This document shows, in pieces, positions 10,683-21,719 of a stretch of DNA of 64,000 nt (the stretch's first letter is position 1; each line of letters starts with the position of its first letter). The position numbers were made by a program, and so were the translations under genes. Source of the DNA: Arenicola marina (Eukaryota; Annelida; Polychaeta; Arenicolidae); assembly GCA_964019135.1 (NCBI GenBank), contig OZ025257.1:43012003-43076002 (forward strand), read 5' to 3'. Below the pieces are notes generated by a model. It was not told the DNA's origin. It searched no databases and saw nothing but the letters and a program-made list of their open reading frames with translations.

Positions 10683-11090
10683 CTCCTTCAAGCCGGGCTA
10701 GTTTGGGCCCAACGTCTGGCGGTGGATAGGGCGTGCTAAAGTTAGTTACAGCGACGGAGCTACAGTACAAAACCGCTCTAAGTCGGCCGAGTAGGCCAAC
10801 GGCCAAAAGTCTGAGGGTGGGCGGTTGCGTACCAAGTGTACCCCAGGCAGTACATTACAAAAGCACTCTAAGTCGGCTGAGTAGGTCAGCGACCGAAAAT
10901 CTGGCGGCGGGTGCCGGCGTAGCACAGATGCATCGGTTATACAGCACAAACTATTCTAAGTCGGCCATTAGGCACAAAACGGCGAAAGACTGGTGGATGA
11001 AAAGCACCGGCGGTGACTGAAAACAAGTAAGGAGCCGTCAAAGCCCATCTCAAGCCGGGCCAGTAGCCAGAGACTGTCCCACCCCCTGTG
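10683..11090 (+). repeat. Diverged tandem units of about 90 bp, five copies
   Basis: An AAG(T/C)CGG landmark recurs at about 10689, 10781, 10871, 10959 and 11054, a spacing of 88-95 bp. The middle three units are clearest, sharing TCTAAGTCGG, a purine-rich stretch and a G-rich end with TCTGGCGGCGGG or a variant. The short open frames here on both strands are products of the repeat and are not supported as genes. The array lies just upstream of the R2-like coding region and may be part of its leader. Confidence 0.6.
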
Positions 11091-11280
11091 GGCTCATAAA
11101 TATAAAATGGGGCAGCCCGTGGTAGCGGGGTTAAACGTTCCTGGGGCCGGGGGGGTTCGCAGCCCGCCCGCGCCTCGTTAAGATACTCTAGCGACGTCAC
11201 GAAGAATCCGTACCCGCGAGGCCATAGTGGTAAACCCTGCCACGGGCGTAGCTAGAAATCTGCAACTGGGGATATTGCCC

Positions 11281-12303
11281 TACCCCCTAACCTGCGAAGA
11301 AGTGTCCCCAACGACTTGCACCCTCTGCCAGGCGGTCCTCCTCGACTTCAAGGGGGCACGTGAGCACTTAAGGGATAAACACGGAAAGACCGACATTTTC
11401 TAAGAATGTCGCAAGTGCAAAATCACCTGGGACTCCATCGGCTCGATCGCCCGACACTCTCGCTACTGTGACGCCCAAGCCTCGCAGGAGGACCCTCCGG
11501 ACGCAGAGTTTCAATGTACCGACTGCGAACGCCGCTTCATGACCAAGACCGGCAGAACGATGCACATGAAGAGTGCCCACCCAGCCTCTTACAACGCCCA
11601 GCTTCCTGAGCCCACAGTGAAATGCCAAAGCTGGACGGACGATGAGCTCATGGACCTAGCCCTCCTTGAACGGGACTGCACCGGTCGTAAGATCAATGTC
11701 GCTCTGCGGAGGTCCATGCAGCATCGCGCCGTGCAGGCAATCGCCACAGTTCGCAAGGGCGAGCGGTACAAAGAGATAAAGCGTAGGGTGGAAGCTGCCA
11801 GGCGTCGACGAGGGCCCCCAAATGTGGAAGCCGCTCCCGAGAATAGGGAAGATGAGCCGGAAGCACAAATTAGGGACCTCGAAGCCTGGAGTGAAGAGGT
11901 ACTACGTACGCTCGACTTCGACGCCACGACCCGTGACTACGTCAAGAGCGCATTCGAGTCAGGTGACCCATCTGTTGGTTACGGAGAGCTCTTTGAGGGC
12001 CTCAACGCCACTGCGAACCCAGAGCCGCCTAGGCAACAACGGCCACCTCGAAGGGTAGCGCGATCGCGAAGACCAAATGAGTTGCGCAACAGAGCCCAGA
12101 GGCAGCGCGCACACTTTAAGGCCCTACAAAGTCTCTACGAGACCAATAGATCCCACCTGGCAAAAGTGGTACTCGACGACAAACCGCTGGATCCCATCCA
12201 GCCCGACATTGACAGGGTCGACGAGGTATTTCGGCAAAGGTTTGAGATGCCGAGGTGTCCGGACCCTGCACCCGTCCACGTAGTGGGTAAAGCGCCGGTG
12301 CAG
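11281..12303 (+). pseudogene. R2-like retrotransposon, 5' half: three zinc fingers and Myb
   Basis: One frame (in register with 11539) encodes the N-terminal DNA-binding part of an R2-type protein. Three finger-like motifs are visible: CTLCQAVLLDFKGAREHLRD near 11317-11380; CRKCKITWDSIGSIARHSRYC near 11407-11470; and CTDCERRFMTKTGRTMHMKS near 11518-11578, whose last His follows. A Myb-like segment starts WTDDELMDLALLERD near 11634. Fingers plus Myb direct target-site binding in R2 elements. An in-frame TAA at 11401-11403 splits finger 1 from finger 2. Coding continues through a basic linker (RRVARSRRPNELRNRAQRQ) to PDIDRVDEVFRQRFEMPRC near 12205-12260, shared with the fragment at 32.7 kb, then ends at about 12303 before any RT motif. 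Three fingers suggest an R2-A-type clade, which is inference. Confidence 0.8.
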
Positions 12304-12419
12304 ACCTCATCCCGGTGTTCGTCTCGCTGGGTCAGACCTACGCCGACGACAAACAGTACCATAAGGCTGTCCAGTCCTACCTCAGGGAAGTGGAGTGTCG
12401 CGGGGACGACCATGGGCAG
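12304..12419 (+). CDS. Exon-like TPR segment, partial
   Basis: Directly after the R2-like breakpoint, one frame reads LIPVFVSLGQTYADDKQYHK, then AVQSYLREVECRGDDHGQ. This has the spacing of a tetratricopeptide repeat helix pair (Leu-Gly-x-Thr-Tyr ... Tyr-x-Lys-Ala-Val). It ends at CAG followed by GTACGA at 12420, a good splice-donor match, and begins after GTGCAG, which could act as an acceptor. From memory the phrase resembles TONSL-type TPR proteins, but I cannot confirm this. No other exon was recognised. It could instead be an R2-element segment in a shifted frame, although the R2-like copy at 32.7 kb does not continue this way. Confidence 0.35.
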
Positions 12420-13220
12420 GTACGAAACGACTCTTTTTTTCTCCATGTAGTCAGCTCTACTCTGTTGATTGGCGTGGCGCGATCCAACGTACGGCCGCTC
12501 ATAATTGTGTTTCTGTTAAGTTTAACTTTTTTTTTTTTTTTTTTTTTTTTAATCTGCATTCATGTGAATTGGACAATACGATAAAGTAAATAGCACTGAA
12601 ATATAGAGTTGTATTACCATCTTAAGACCTTTATGTGCATTATGCGCTACAAACGTTGGTGTATCGACTCATTATCAGACGGGAATTTAGAACGAAGTCG
12701 AAGGCTGTAGGGAACATCAACGTATTTCTGTTCCATGTTTTACTGATACTGTGGTGGTAGGAGTGGTTGTTGCGGGTGAGGAAGACCCAGCCCTCGGTAC
12801 ATACGGTCAATGACCAGCCCTTATGCATGAATGGTTTTGACTCACATCAACTCACCCATGCTCAACCTCAGCACTGGCTTTCCAGCATATTGGACGATGC
12901 CATTTGTGGGGTGAGGGACGGGGGGGGGGGCTGTTTTTTCGTCTTCTGTGGTGTATATGCTCGCGACACCTTTTACATGAGGATGAGCATAGACGTTATA
13001 GTGTTTGCTTCAGCTGGAAATCAACTATTGTTATACACTTTAATACTGAGGTTTGCACTGACGCTTTACAGCGTGCATGCCGTGTTTGAACAATCACCTG
13101 TGACAAGAGATAACCAACGCTCGTCTCGGCTCACCTACATGTATTCATTTGGCTTTAAGGCTTGTGTATGGGGCAAACAATGGAGGAGACTCACTGTATT
13201 AAGTATGTGTTCCGATATTT
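12420..13220. other. No gene recognised
   Basis: The stretch holds a long poly-T run at about 12528-12550 and a poly-G tract near 12920-12930. The poly-T might be the A-tail of a minus-strand insertion, but no element could be defined. Any ORF1 of the following LINE was not recognised. Confidence 0.4.
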
Positions 13221-15415
13221 GTGCTGGATAGAGTTAACATATGTTCAATAAATTCTAGAGGGTTACAAAAAGACATAAAAAGGAAGAAAGTATGGCACTG
13301 GCTAAGAGAAGAGAAGAACGTAGACATTGCTTTTCTGCAGGAAACACATAGCACAAGACTGTGTGAAAACAAGTGGAAGACTGAATGGGGAGGGGAAATT
13401 TACTTTGCACACGGTGAGAGTAACTCCAGAGGCCTTTCGATATTTATTAGAAAAGGGTTTGCTTGTGAACTGCATTCAGTCATCGGTGATGAAAAGGGGA
13501 GATATATCATGCTAGATTTAACAATAGGAGAAATGAGGATAACACTAGTTAATCTGTATGGGCCAAACGAAGACAACCCCGATTTCTTCGTAGAAATATT
13601 TAATATTCTAGATGATAATTTATTATCAGGAAATCGGATAATTGGTGGAGATTTTAATTGTATCCTTGAGAAAGATTTACATAAAGAGGAAAGAGTGACC
13701 ACTCAAATATTAAAGCTAGAAACGCAATTAAAACATACATGGAGGAAAGCGGTCTGGCAGACGTGTGGCGTATTCAGCATGAGAGTAAAAGAGACTTTAC
13801 TTATTATACACTTTATCCTGAATTAATATTCTCACGCCTGGATTCCTTTTTGATGTCTTATAACTTATCGAATTTGACTCAACATTTGACCTCAATCCTT
13901 CCAAAGTTTCTCTCGGATCACTCTGCGGTATTAATGGTACTTTCTCTTGAGGTCTCTGAAAGGGGAAGAGGTTTTTGGAAATTTAACTGCTCGCTTCTGC
14001 AGGATAAAGATTATATCCAACTGGTAAAGGACACTCAGTTAGATACAATAAATATAGAACAAGAAGCTGATGACATGCTGATGTGGGATACTATTAAAAA
14101 TAATGTAAAGGTAGCTACCATTCGGTATTCGTCACGGAAGAAACAATCAGAGGAAAATATATTGTCGGCCTTAGAAAAGAGACTTAAAAGATTAGAACAG
14201 AAGCTCATAGACGGAATTCAAGAAGTAGAGGGTGACATAGTACTCGTTAAGGAAGACATGGATAATATACTGGAGGCAAGGACTAAAGGGGCTATAATAA
14301 GAAGCAAGGCAGCATGGTATGAAAATGGTGAAAAATCAACAAAGTTCTTCTTAAATCTAGAAAAAAGAAACTTTAATAAGAAAGTTATAAATATACTTAA
14401 ACTGGCAGATGGGTCTGAAGTACAGGAGAAAGCCAATATACTCAAAGAAATAGAAACATTTTATACCTATTTATACAGAGGGAACGTAGACCCAAGCATT
14501 GAACACAATGATTTCTTTAAACAGACGCACCCACAGTTAACGCCAGACGAGCAGACTGATATAGAAGGAGAATTGACTGAAAAAGAGATAAAAAAGGCCT
14601 CGTCATCAACTCAAAATAACAAATCGTCTGGCCCAGATGGTCTTCCGGCCGATTTGTATAAATTCTTTTGGCATCATCTGCAATTCTACTTGATTAAATC
14701 ATTTAACGAAAGTTATGTCAATGGAATTCTCTCGATCACTCAGAGACAAGAAGTAACTACATTGGTGCCAAAAATGGGAAAAGACAATACCTATTTAAAG
14801 AATTGGCGCCCCATATCCCTCCTTAATGCTAATTATAAATTAATGACAAAATGTATAGCAAACCATATTAAGACAAAACTACAACACTTAATCAATAGAG
14901 ATCAAACTGGTTTTTTAAAAGGGAGGTATATAGGCGAAAATATTTTTAAGCTTATAAGTATTTTTGATGCAGCGGAAGCAAATGAGATTGAAGCTGTATT
15001 ATTTGTCAGTTGACTTTGAGAAAGCTTTCGATAAGGTAGATTGGACATACCTCCAAAAAACCCTTAAATACTTCAATTTTGGGAATTCTATTTTACGCTG
15101 GATTGCGTTATTTTATAATAATATATGTAGCAGTGTCATCAGTAATGGATGGACAACAAATTGTTTTAAACTGTCAAGGGGTCTACGTCAAGGTTGTCCG
15201 CTATCCCCATATCTATTTATTCTTGCAGCAGAGATAATTGCAATAAATATCCGACAGAATACAGAAGTTAAAGGTATTGTCTACGAAAACACCGAGTTTA
15301 AGATAGTAATGTATGCTGACGATTTCGGTTTACTATTAATATATTCAGAAGATGTACTTCAGAAGGTTATTGGTATGCTTTGAACTATTTAATAGATTAT
15401 CCGGTCTCAAAGTGA
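13221..15415 (+). pseudogene. Tx1/L1-like LINE ORF2: endonuclease and RT fingers/palm
   Basis: The AP-endonuclease begins VNICSINSRGLQKD and has IAFLQETHSTRLC near 13330, YGPNEDNPDFF and GGDFNCILEKD near 13650, then after a frameshift near 13700-13740 FSRLDSFLMS and SDHSAV near 13915, which completes the catalytic set. RT follows: SSGPDGLPADLYKFFW near 14625, NWRPISLLNANYKLMTK near 14800, QTGFLKGRYIGENIFK near 14900. A second frameshift near 15000-15010 leads into VDFEKAFDKVDWTYLQ, then LRQGCPLSPYLFILAAEI near 15183 and YADDF near 15312, the catalytic motif. The style is that of the L1/Tx1 group, which lacks RNase H. No ORF1 was seen upstream, so the copy may be 5'-truncated. Confidence 0.85.
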
Positions 15416-15575
15416 AGAGGCTGTGCCATAGCCCGGAGGGGGAGCATTCAAGTTTGGGACACCTTTATAGTGGGTGGATGAGGCGGGGTCGCTGATGAAG
15501 CATATGACCTATCTACCGACTGTGCGCTGGGGAACGTCCGAGCTTCCACCGTGTGGATGACACGTTGCAGAAAAA
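15416..15575 (+). repeat. Nested insertion inside the LINE, with conserved hairpin copy 2
   Basis: LINE coding breaks after SGLKVKR and resumes with KTVIMPMGKIKD, leaving about 150-160 bp of foreign sequence. Its right end (15525-15571) matches the hairpin segment at 10557-10606, including TCCAC/GTGGA and an outer AACGT/ACGTT stem. The rest (including AGCCCGGAGGGGGAGC) has no other copy that I found in the window. Target duplications were not resolved. Confidence 0.55.
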
Positions 15576-17008
15576 ACGGTTATAATGCCTATGGGAAAAA
15601 TAAAAGATAATTTTAATATTTTGCTGCCAGAGTCTGGTATTGTCTGGACGAAAGGCCCCGTAACTACACTAGGGGTTCAAATAAAAGCAACTACATGTAA
15701 TTTACTGCTGCAAAACTATGATGGAATACGGAAAAAGATGACTGGACTTCTTAATATATGGAAACAAAGAAATCTTACTCTGTTTGGTAAATCAATTATT
15801 GTGAAAACGTATGCAGTGTCACAATTGGTCTATATGATGTCTGTTTTACCTTCACCAGACTTGACTCTGATCAAGAATAAACAGAATGATATATTTCAAT
15901 TTCTTTGGAATGGTAAGCCAGAAAAAATTAAACGGACCGTCCTGTATAATGTCAAGAATGCCGGAGGTTTAAGCATTCCCAATATTGAAGTTAAAAATAA
16001 GTCTCTTAAGATCGCATGGGTGCAGCGTTTTGTTAACAATGATTCTTGGGGAATTTTTGTACACGGTCACTGTGGAACGCTGGGTTCATTATTCTGGCAA
16101 TGCAACCTAATGGATAAAGACTTAATAAGGAAACCTTTTTATGAACGAATCAGAAACGCCTTTATTCGAGAAATTATAAGAGCCTGGTGTGAATTTCACT
16201 TCCACTCAATTGATGATATAGCACAAGTAATGCAAGAAGTCATATGGTTTAACTCACATATAAAAGTTGACAACAGGGTCATTTGTTATGACAACTGGTT
16301 GAAGGCAGGAATGATATATATCAGACATCTTTTAGATGAACAAGGAATATTTCTATCGTACGAAGAGCTCATAAGGAAGTATAAATGTAATATTAATGTG
16401 CTCCATTACCACGGACTAATGTGCAGTATCCCCGAAAAGTGGAAACGTTTGTTCAGACAAGAGTGCGCAAAACATGTTTGTAAAACGGTATATATGACAT
16501 ATATGGAGAAACAACATGCTTGTAAATATGTGTATGGAAAACTTGCAACAACACCAGCAACGCCTTTTAGAGCCTGGGTGACAGATATACAGTTAACAGA
16601 AGTTGAATATTTGTCTTCCTTTGGGTATTTATTTAAGGTTACGAGATATGTTAAATTACAAGATTTCCAGTTTAGGTTATTACACCGCATTATATCAACG
16701 AATGAAAAGCTATATAAGTGGTGTTTAAAAACATGCCATTTATGTTCTTTCTGTCAAGAAGAAGTAGATACTATCGTGCATGGGTTCGCGGAATGTGAAG
16801 TTGTGAAACACTTTTGGCAAAACGTATTAGGTTGGTTACAGTGTAAAATAGGAAGGTCGCTAGAGTACAATCTTAAATTTATATTGTTTGGTGGGTATGA
16901 TTTGACCATAGACTTAGTGTATTGCTAGCCAAGCACTATATATACTCGTGTAAGTGCCAAACTGCTTTCCCAACGATTAACATGTGTACTCTTAACTTAG
17001 AAAAATAA
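15576..17008 (+). pseudogene. Tx1/L1-like LINE ORF2, C-terminal part
   Basis: Coding resumes after the nested insertion. Recognisable blocks are VTTLGVQIKATTCNLLLQN, the WNGKPEKIKRTVLYN thumb block near 15910, NAGGLSIPNIEVKNKSLK near 15955, and a C-terminal Cys/His region (CHLCSFCQEEVDTIVHGFAE) near 16733-16790. A frameshift near 16920-16928 separates the last segment, LAKHYIYSCKCQTAFPT, which ends at a stop at 17006-17008. The tail pattern of Cys-x2-Cys, then HxFxxC, is typical of this LINE group. Confidence 0.8.
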
Positions 17009-17735
17009 GTTGAAATTGATAAACAAACCTTTTGTCGATGGAAACAAGGTTAGAACCTAGTTGACTAGGGGTTCCATTATGGAACATTGTAGTGAGTGTG
17101 GCCGTCAGCTCCCATGTATAGTTGGTGGGGATGCGAAAAGGGTATTAACTAACGGACTGGCCATCGATTTGTATCAACATGTGCAAGTTCATGAGACTTT
17201 TTCAAATTTGTTACTGCATCATCATTTGATCTTGCGATAGATATCTCTGAGAAAAATGTGTACCGGAAAGTAACAAGATTACTATCTCAGAAGCGTCAGC
17301 TGTCCAGGAATGGACAGAAGCAGCATCTCGCCGCTTTTGTCAGTGCTGAATTTATGACTGGTGGGACGGATAATGTTGCCACAGCTGCATCTGTGTCGCA
17401 AACACAACCGAAAAAACGGGGCAAGAAATGGGGGACTGCTGCTACAGTGCCCAAGAACACCGTCGCAAAAGAACCAGATAACCCAGACTTGACAAAGAAA
17501 CTTAAGATGGCCCATGAAAAAACAAGTGATCTGTCCCAGCCCCTGCAAGTAATGGCTCCCACTAAAACCAACCGGATAATAAAGAGGAAGGAAAACACCA
17601 TTAGGCGGCTTAGACTTAAAGTACAGGAGGTTCTAAAGCTCAAGGTACAGAGATGCTTAAAAGGCCAGCTCTGAGACCGTGTGAAGAACGCACACATGTT
17701 TCTGTGTCTAAGGCAAATCAGTGCAACTGTCATAT

Positions 17736-17911
17736 CTCGGCCCAGGCCCGGTGGATGAAAGACACCAAGCACCTCGGGCCAAATGGGAATTTCCCTTTGG
17801 CCTAACGTGTAAGGTGTTCGCTCGGGATGCGGAAGGTCGCCGGTTCGAAACCCGCCTCTGCGGGTAGAACTTTCGGCGTCCATTCGGGCCTGGGACCAGA
17901 AATACTACATT
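17736..17911 (+). mobile_element. tRNA-derived SINE, copy 1
   Basis: The unit runs from CTCGGCCCAGGCCCGG to GACCAGAAATACTAC. It contains an A-box-like TGGCCTAACGTGTAAGG at 17798 and a B box GGTTCGAAACC at 17842-17852, 44 bp downstream, the spacing of a pol III internal promoter. It matches the second copy at 18043 at a level that suggests recent activity. Confidence 0.8.
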
Positions 17912-18042
17912 TGGTGCCGTGACCAGGATTGTCGGAACCATCCGGAGCCACAGGATATGGCCAGCGTCCGGTTTGACGGCGTGGCGCATGGTGACGGTCA
18001 CTGCGAGGTCGCAGGCGATTGGGGAAAGGGTGGAGTGTGATA

Positions 18043-18219
18043 TCTCGGCCCAGGCCCGGTGGATGAAAGACACCAAGCGCCTCGGGCCAAATGGGAAGTT
18101 CCCTTTGGCCTAATGCGTAAGGTGCTCGCTCTGGATGCGAAGGTTGATGGTTCGAATCCCGCCTCTGCGGGTAGACAACTTTCGGCGTCCATTCGGGCCT
18201 GGGACCAGAAATACTACAC
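18043..18219 (+). mobile_element. tRNA-derived SINE, copy 2
   Basis: Same unit and orientation as the copy at 17736. The A-box-like segment TGGCCTAATGCGTAAGG begins at 18106 and the B box GGTTCGAATCC is at 18149-18159. The B box matches the consensus better than copy 1. About 130 bp of unrelated sequence separates the two copies. Confidence 0.8.
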
Positions 18220-20435
18220 AACCTCATTGCTGCGGAATTAAACATCTTAAAAGATAGAACACCAGAATTAGAGCATAAACTGTTGCATCTGGAATACGTC
18301 ATAGCAGAGTAAGATAATACCATCTCCACCAGACTTTCCTCACGCGGTAAGCCGTATTGTGCATCTGTCAGAAAGACCATATTTGAATTTTTAAATTGCG
18401 GTGTTCCAGCTCACCATGTTAGTCACCTTGTGAGTTACACCTTGCGTGAACTTGCCCAGAAGGACATTGGGGAGCTTCCCAATTCCAGAACATCTGCATA
18501 TATGATTCGAGAGCTTGGAGAAGTTTCTCGCTTGCAATTAAGTGATGTACTGGCAAATGAAGTAGATACTACCAGCAAGAAAGGTCAGCACTACACCGGT
18601 CTCCAGATAGGCACCAAGGACCAGAGTTATACACTGGGCATTGAAAAAGTATCTAGTGGCACTGCTAAGAAATACTTTGATGCTAACGTACATATGATAC
18701 ATCGCGTACAAGACAGTGCCGAGCCCGGGGGTCATGAAGTAGAAGACTCGCTTGTCGAGAACATGTCGTGCACCATGCCCCTTTATGACTTTAAGTGTTG
18801 CATGCATCCGCTACTTCAGTTCGAACAGCGTGGTGAGAAAGCAGTAAAGGAATTCGAGGTAGAAAATGATGAAACTGGACAAGGACAATTTAGAATTCAT
18901 GGTGAGTCTGGAACACACCTGCTACTGCGCAATATGGCAAAGTTCTTTTTCAAAAATGGCACGGGAGATCCTCTTATTGGACAACGTTACCTGGAGGAGC
19001 ATGGTATTCAGAATGTACGTCTGGCGCCAGTTCCAGGAACACGTTTTAACCTTTTCTTTAAGAATGCAGCTGGAACGTTTTTCTTAAAGGATACAGTTAT
19101 TAACTGCTTGCAAGACACAAAGGACAAGCTAAATGGGATGCAGCAAGTGCTTCTTCAAAATCTCAAAAACCCGATAGACATGGCATATACATGGCAAGTT
19201 GCAAGGCCGTTGGACTTCTTGGAAAGGCATTCACAACACCATACATGCAATGCATAGAAGATCCCAGTCTCAAAGCCCAGGACTTAAATGTATATTGTCA
19301 AGAATTATTAAAGAAGCTTGAGGCATGGTCGGAAAATCCCCAAGAGGTTCTGCAAGGGACATCAGAGTTACTCGAAAGTAGACCACCTTCACCGGCATAC
19401 CTGGCAGATCCTGTCTTTCAAGTTATTGGTCCCCCATGAGAATGATCCCAAGGTGTCCACCCTAGTGACTGGACTGTTGGTTAAGATCAAAGAGAAGGCC
19501 ACAACTCTTCTTGCAGACCATCTTCCTGGGGGTAAATACAGTCAAATGTCCGACGAGATAAAAGAAAGAACGCAAAGTTGCCAGGCACATAATATCACAC
19601 TAGAACGTCTCATGGCTCAACAAGATCGAAGCATGCAAATGGTAAGCAACATGTCTCAAGAGTCGCGCCAATCTAAGATCATGTTTAGGAACAACCGAAC
19701 TTCGGAATGGATTCAGAGGCAAGATGATATAGAGGATAAATTAAAAGCAGCACGCGAGGCAACTGCACGAAAAAGGGTATGTGTAAGGCAGAGGGACGCC
19801 CAATTAAAACAGGAACTGCTCGATATTCTGCATCAAAGGGAGCAAGATAAAGCGGCTAAGAAGAAAAGGGAGGTTGTTCGACGGGAGAGATTGTTTGCCC
19901 AGGTTCAGGCAAACCTGTTGCTGTTGACAACAGAGGACCAAATGGCGACTAAACTTTCAAAACTTCGGAGTAAGTCACAGACAATGTCAGCCCTGAAATG
20001 CCAGATAAACGTGCGTAACAGGATTCTTGGCCAAACTGAGGACAAGGCGTTGCTGTCCTTCAGTAGAGCAAAAAAATGTCTCTCATTCCGGGAGATAAGA
20101 GAAAAATCTGTTGAAGCTCATTAGATCCAGAGCAGACATCATTCAGAGTCACCAAGATAAAGAGCAACAGATTCTACTGAAACCACAGTCTTTGGAAGGG
20201 CAATTCATTTGTCATTGTTGGACATTAGAGAAGGGGGCTGACGTATGGTACATTGGAAAAATAGTGGGAATGAACAACACTGATGGGATTTGAGTTTAAG
20301 GTGTACTATAACAACGACAACCAGGACAGCGACAGCGACAGCGATCTCGAAAACAGTGACAATATATATTTGCTGTCCCTCGCAGAATTCCTGGAAGACA
20401 TGAGGGCAGGGAGCCTGGAGTTAATTTATAAATAG

Positions 20436-20906
20436 ATGTTTTATTTATTATAGACAGTTGTCTTACTTTTGCAATATCGTTGATACGTTTGTCTTTATAA
20501 AAGCGTATGCTACCTGATGCATATAAAAGATAAAATGGTGTGGAAATGGTATTGCTGCAATTCAGATTGAAGGGGAGTATTTACTTGTTCCTTGTCTTGT
20601 TGCAGCTGTACACATTTCCAGTGCAATGCCTCTGAGGCCGCTTTTAAATCATTGTAGGACGAGCATGCGAAATAACACCAATGCCTGTAAGCCCGCTCTT
20701 ATTTTATTGTAGAAGTAGTATGCTAAACAAAGTTGCTGAGATTCATATACCAAGCTTTTTATGGAAAATTTATAATAATAGTATATAGTCAAAGTCCATC
20801 ATTTCTGTTTTTTTTGTTTTTATTTCATGGCGACACACCATTGGCTTCTAACAGCATACCATTTTTGACGTCTTTAAAGTGGTATGTTTCTTTAATATTT
20901 TGTACA
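20436..20906. other. AT-rich spacer
   Basis: No gene is seen. The stretch follows the decayed gene and may contain its untranslated 3' part. A T-rich run near 20805-20827 precedes the next ORF. Confidence 0.35.
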
Positions 20907-21266
20907 ATGTCAGTTAGCGCAGCTACTGCTTTTACCAAAATTGCTGATTTGTTTCCTGTTATTAAGAAACGTTACCAATATCCTCCTATTTATGTTGGGC
21001 GACAGAACAACTATATATCATATAGGTATAAGCAAATGGTAGAGTCGTTCTGGCAAACTTTAGGTTCTAATTGCTACTTTTCATATAGCATATGTGTTGG
21101 GGTTGGAGAAGACATATTAGTAGAGACTACGTTTGGAGAATCTCCAGCTCCATTTGATTCCTTGTTGATGCAGTTGTACATGAGAGTTAAATCAATTGTG
21201 ACCGCCTCCGTGCAAAACAGCGATATCAATCAAAACAATCCCATCATGCTACTGGGATATGACTGA
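20907..21266 (+). CDS. Unrecognised ORF, 119 codons
   Basis: The frame begins at ATG 20907 (MSVSAATAFTKIADLFPVIK) and stays open to the TGA at 21264; it is also open upstream to 20733, but that part is Phe/Leu-rich and AT-driven. The predicted protein is soluble-looking, with aromatic and polar residues in plausible proportion (YISYRYKQMVESFWQTL), and no membrane segment or known motif that I can name. It lies in the same orientation as the next ORF and the SGNH-like gene, so the three may be exons or genes of one unit, perhaps an element. Not recognised. Confidence 0.3.
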   Translation: MSVSAATAFTKIADLFPVIKKRYQYPPIYVGRQNNYISYRYKQMVESFWQTLGSNCYFSYSICVGVGEDILVETTFGESPAPFDSLLMQLYMRVKSIVTASVQNSDINQNNPIMLLGYD

Positions 21267-21719
21267 TTCCTTCATGAGTTGCCTCATTCCTGGTTCAAAT
21301 TCATATGTATTGTTTAAACACTCTTCTTGTGTAAATGGTGAACCCGCCTCCGACTGTTTCACTTATGTTAGCCATGATGAAATTTAGAGGCTTGATACAA
21401 ACTAACCATATACCCTTGACCCCCCACCCCCGCCCGCCTTCCCCTACCCACACATGCTCTCAGTCAGGAGGGCTTGGTGTACTTACCCTACCGAAAGTAT
21501 ATATTTGTGGCCGGCCTGGTAACTGGCTGTTCGGTTTGAGGTCACTCGGCAAAGTCGAGTGCACCTTTTAAGACACTATAAGTGTAGTTATTATTGTGAA
21601 CAGATGTGTGTAAATTTGCATTTTTCATGCCAGGTATATACAATATCCTATACCTTACCCATTACCCTATGGCATTCCTGTGTCTTTCCTTCTATGTAGA
21701 AGGATATCAGCTTTTCGAG

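Larger units (their letters stand above)
17079..20435 (+). pseudogene. Decayed gene of an uncharacterised transposon-like family
   Basis: Pieces in several frames form one protein-like series. It opens with a Cys cluster (MEHCSECGRQLPCIV) at 17079, then a basic and coiled segment to 17672. Two SINEs interrupt it. It resumes at about 18237, with VSRLQLSDVLANEVDTT, GQHYTGLQIGTKDQSYTLGI and VSSGTAKKYFDANV at 18510-18700. Later come GLLGKAFTTPYMQCIEDPS (19210-19265), LLADHLPGGKYSQMSDEIKE (19510-19570), NNRTSEWIQRQDD, a long charged coiled coil (19740-19960) and a C-terminal segment with VWYIGKIVGM and an Asp/Ser run to 20435. From memory, proteins with this order, including the DHLPGGK(Y/F) motif, are multi-copy and unnamed in molluscs, cnidarians and fish, which suggests a transposon-borne gene. 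A DDE transposase role is only a guess. Frameshifts occur near 17220, 19200-19320 and 20100, with stops near 18310 and 20291. Confidence 0.55.

Noticed and set aside
10447-11200. Several open frames on both strands
   Set aside because: They lie in the ~90-bp tandem units and GC-rich leader, conflict with each other and show no motif.
17736-18219. Functional tRNA genes
   Set aside because: B boxes are good, but the flanks do not fold into a tRNA cloverleaf and the motif is embedded in a repeated unit of about 176 bp, which fits a SINE.
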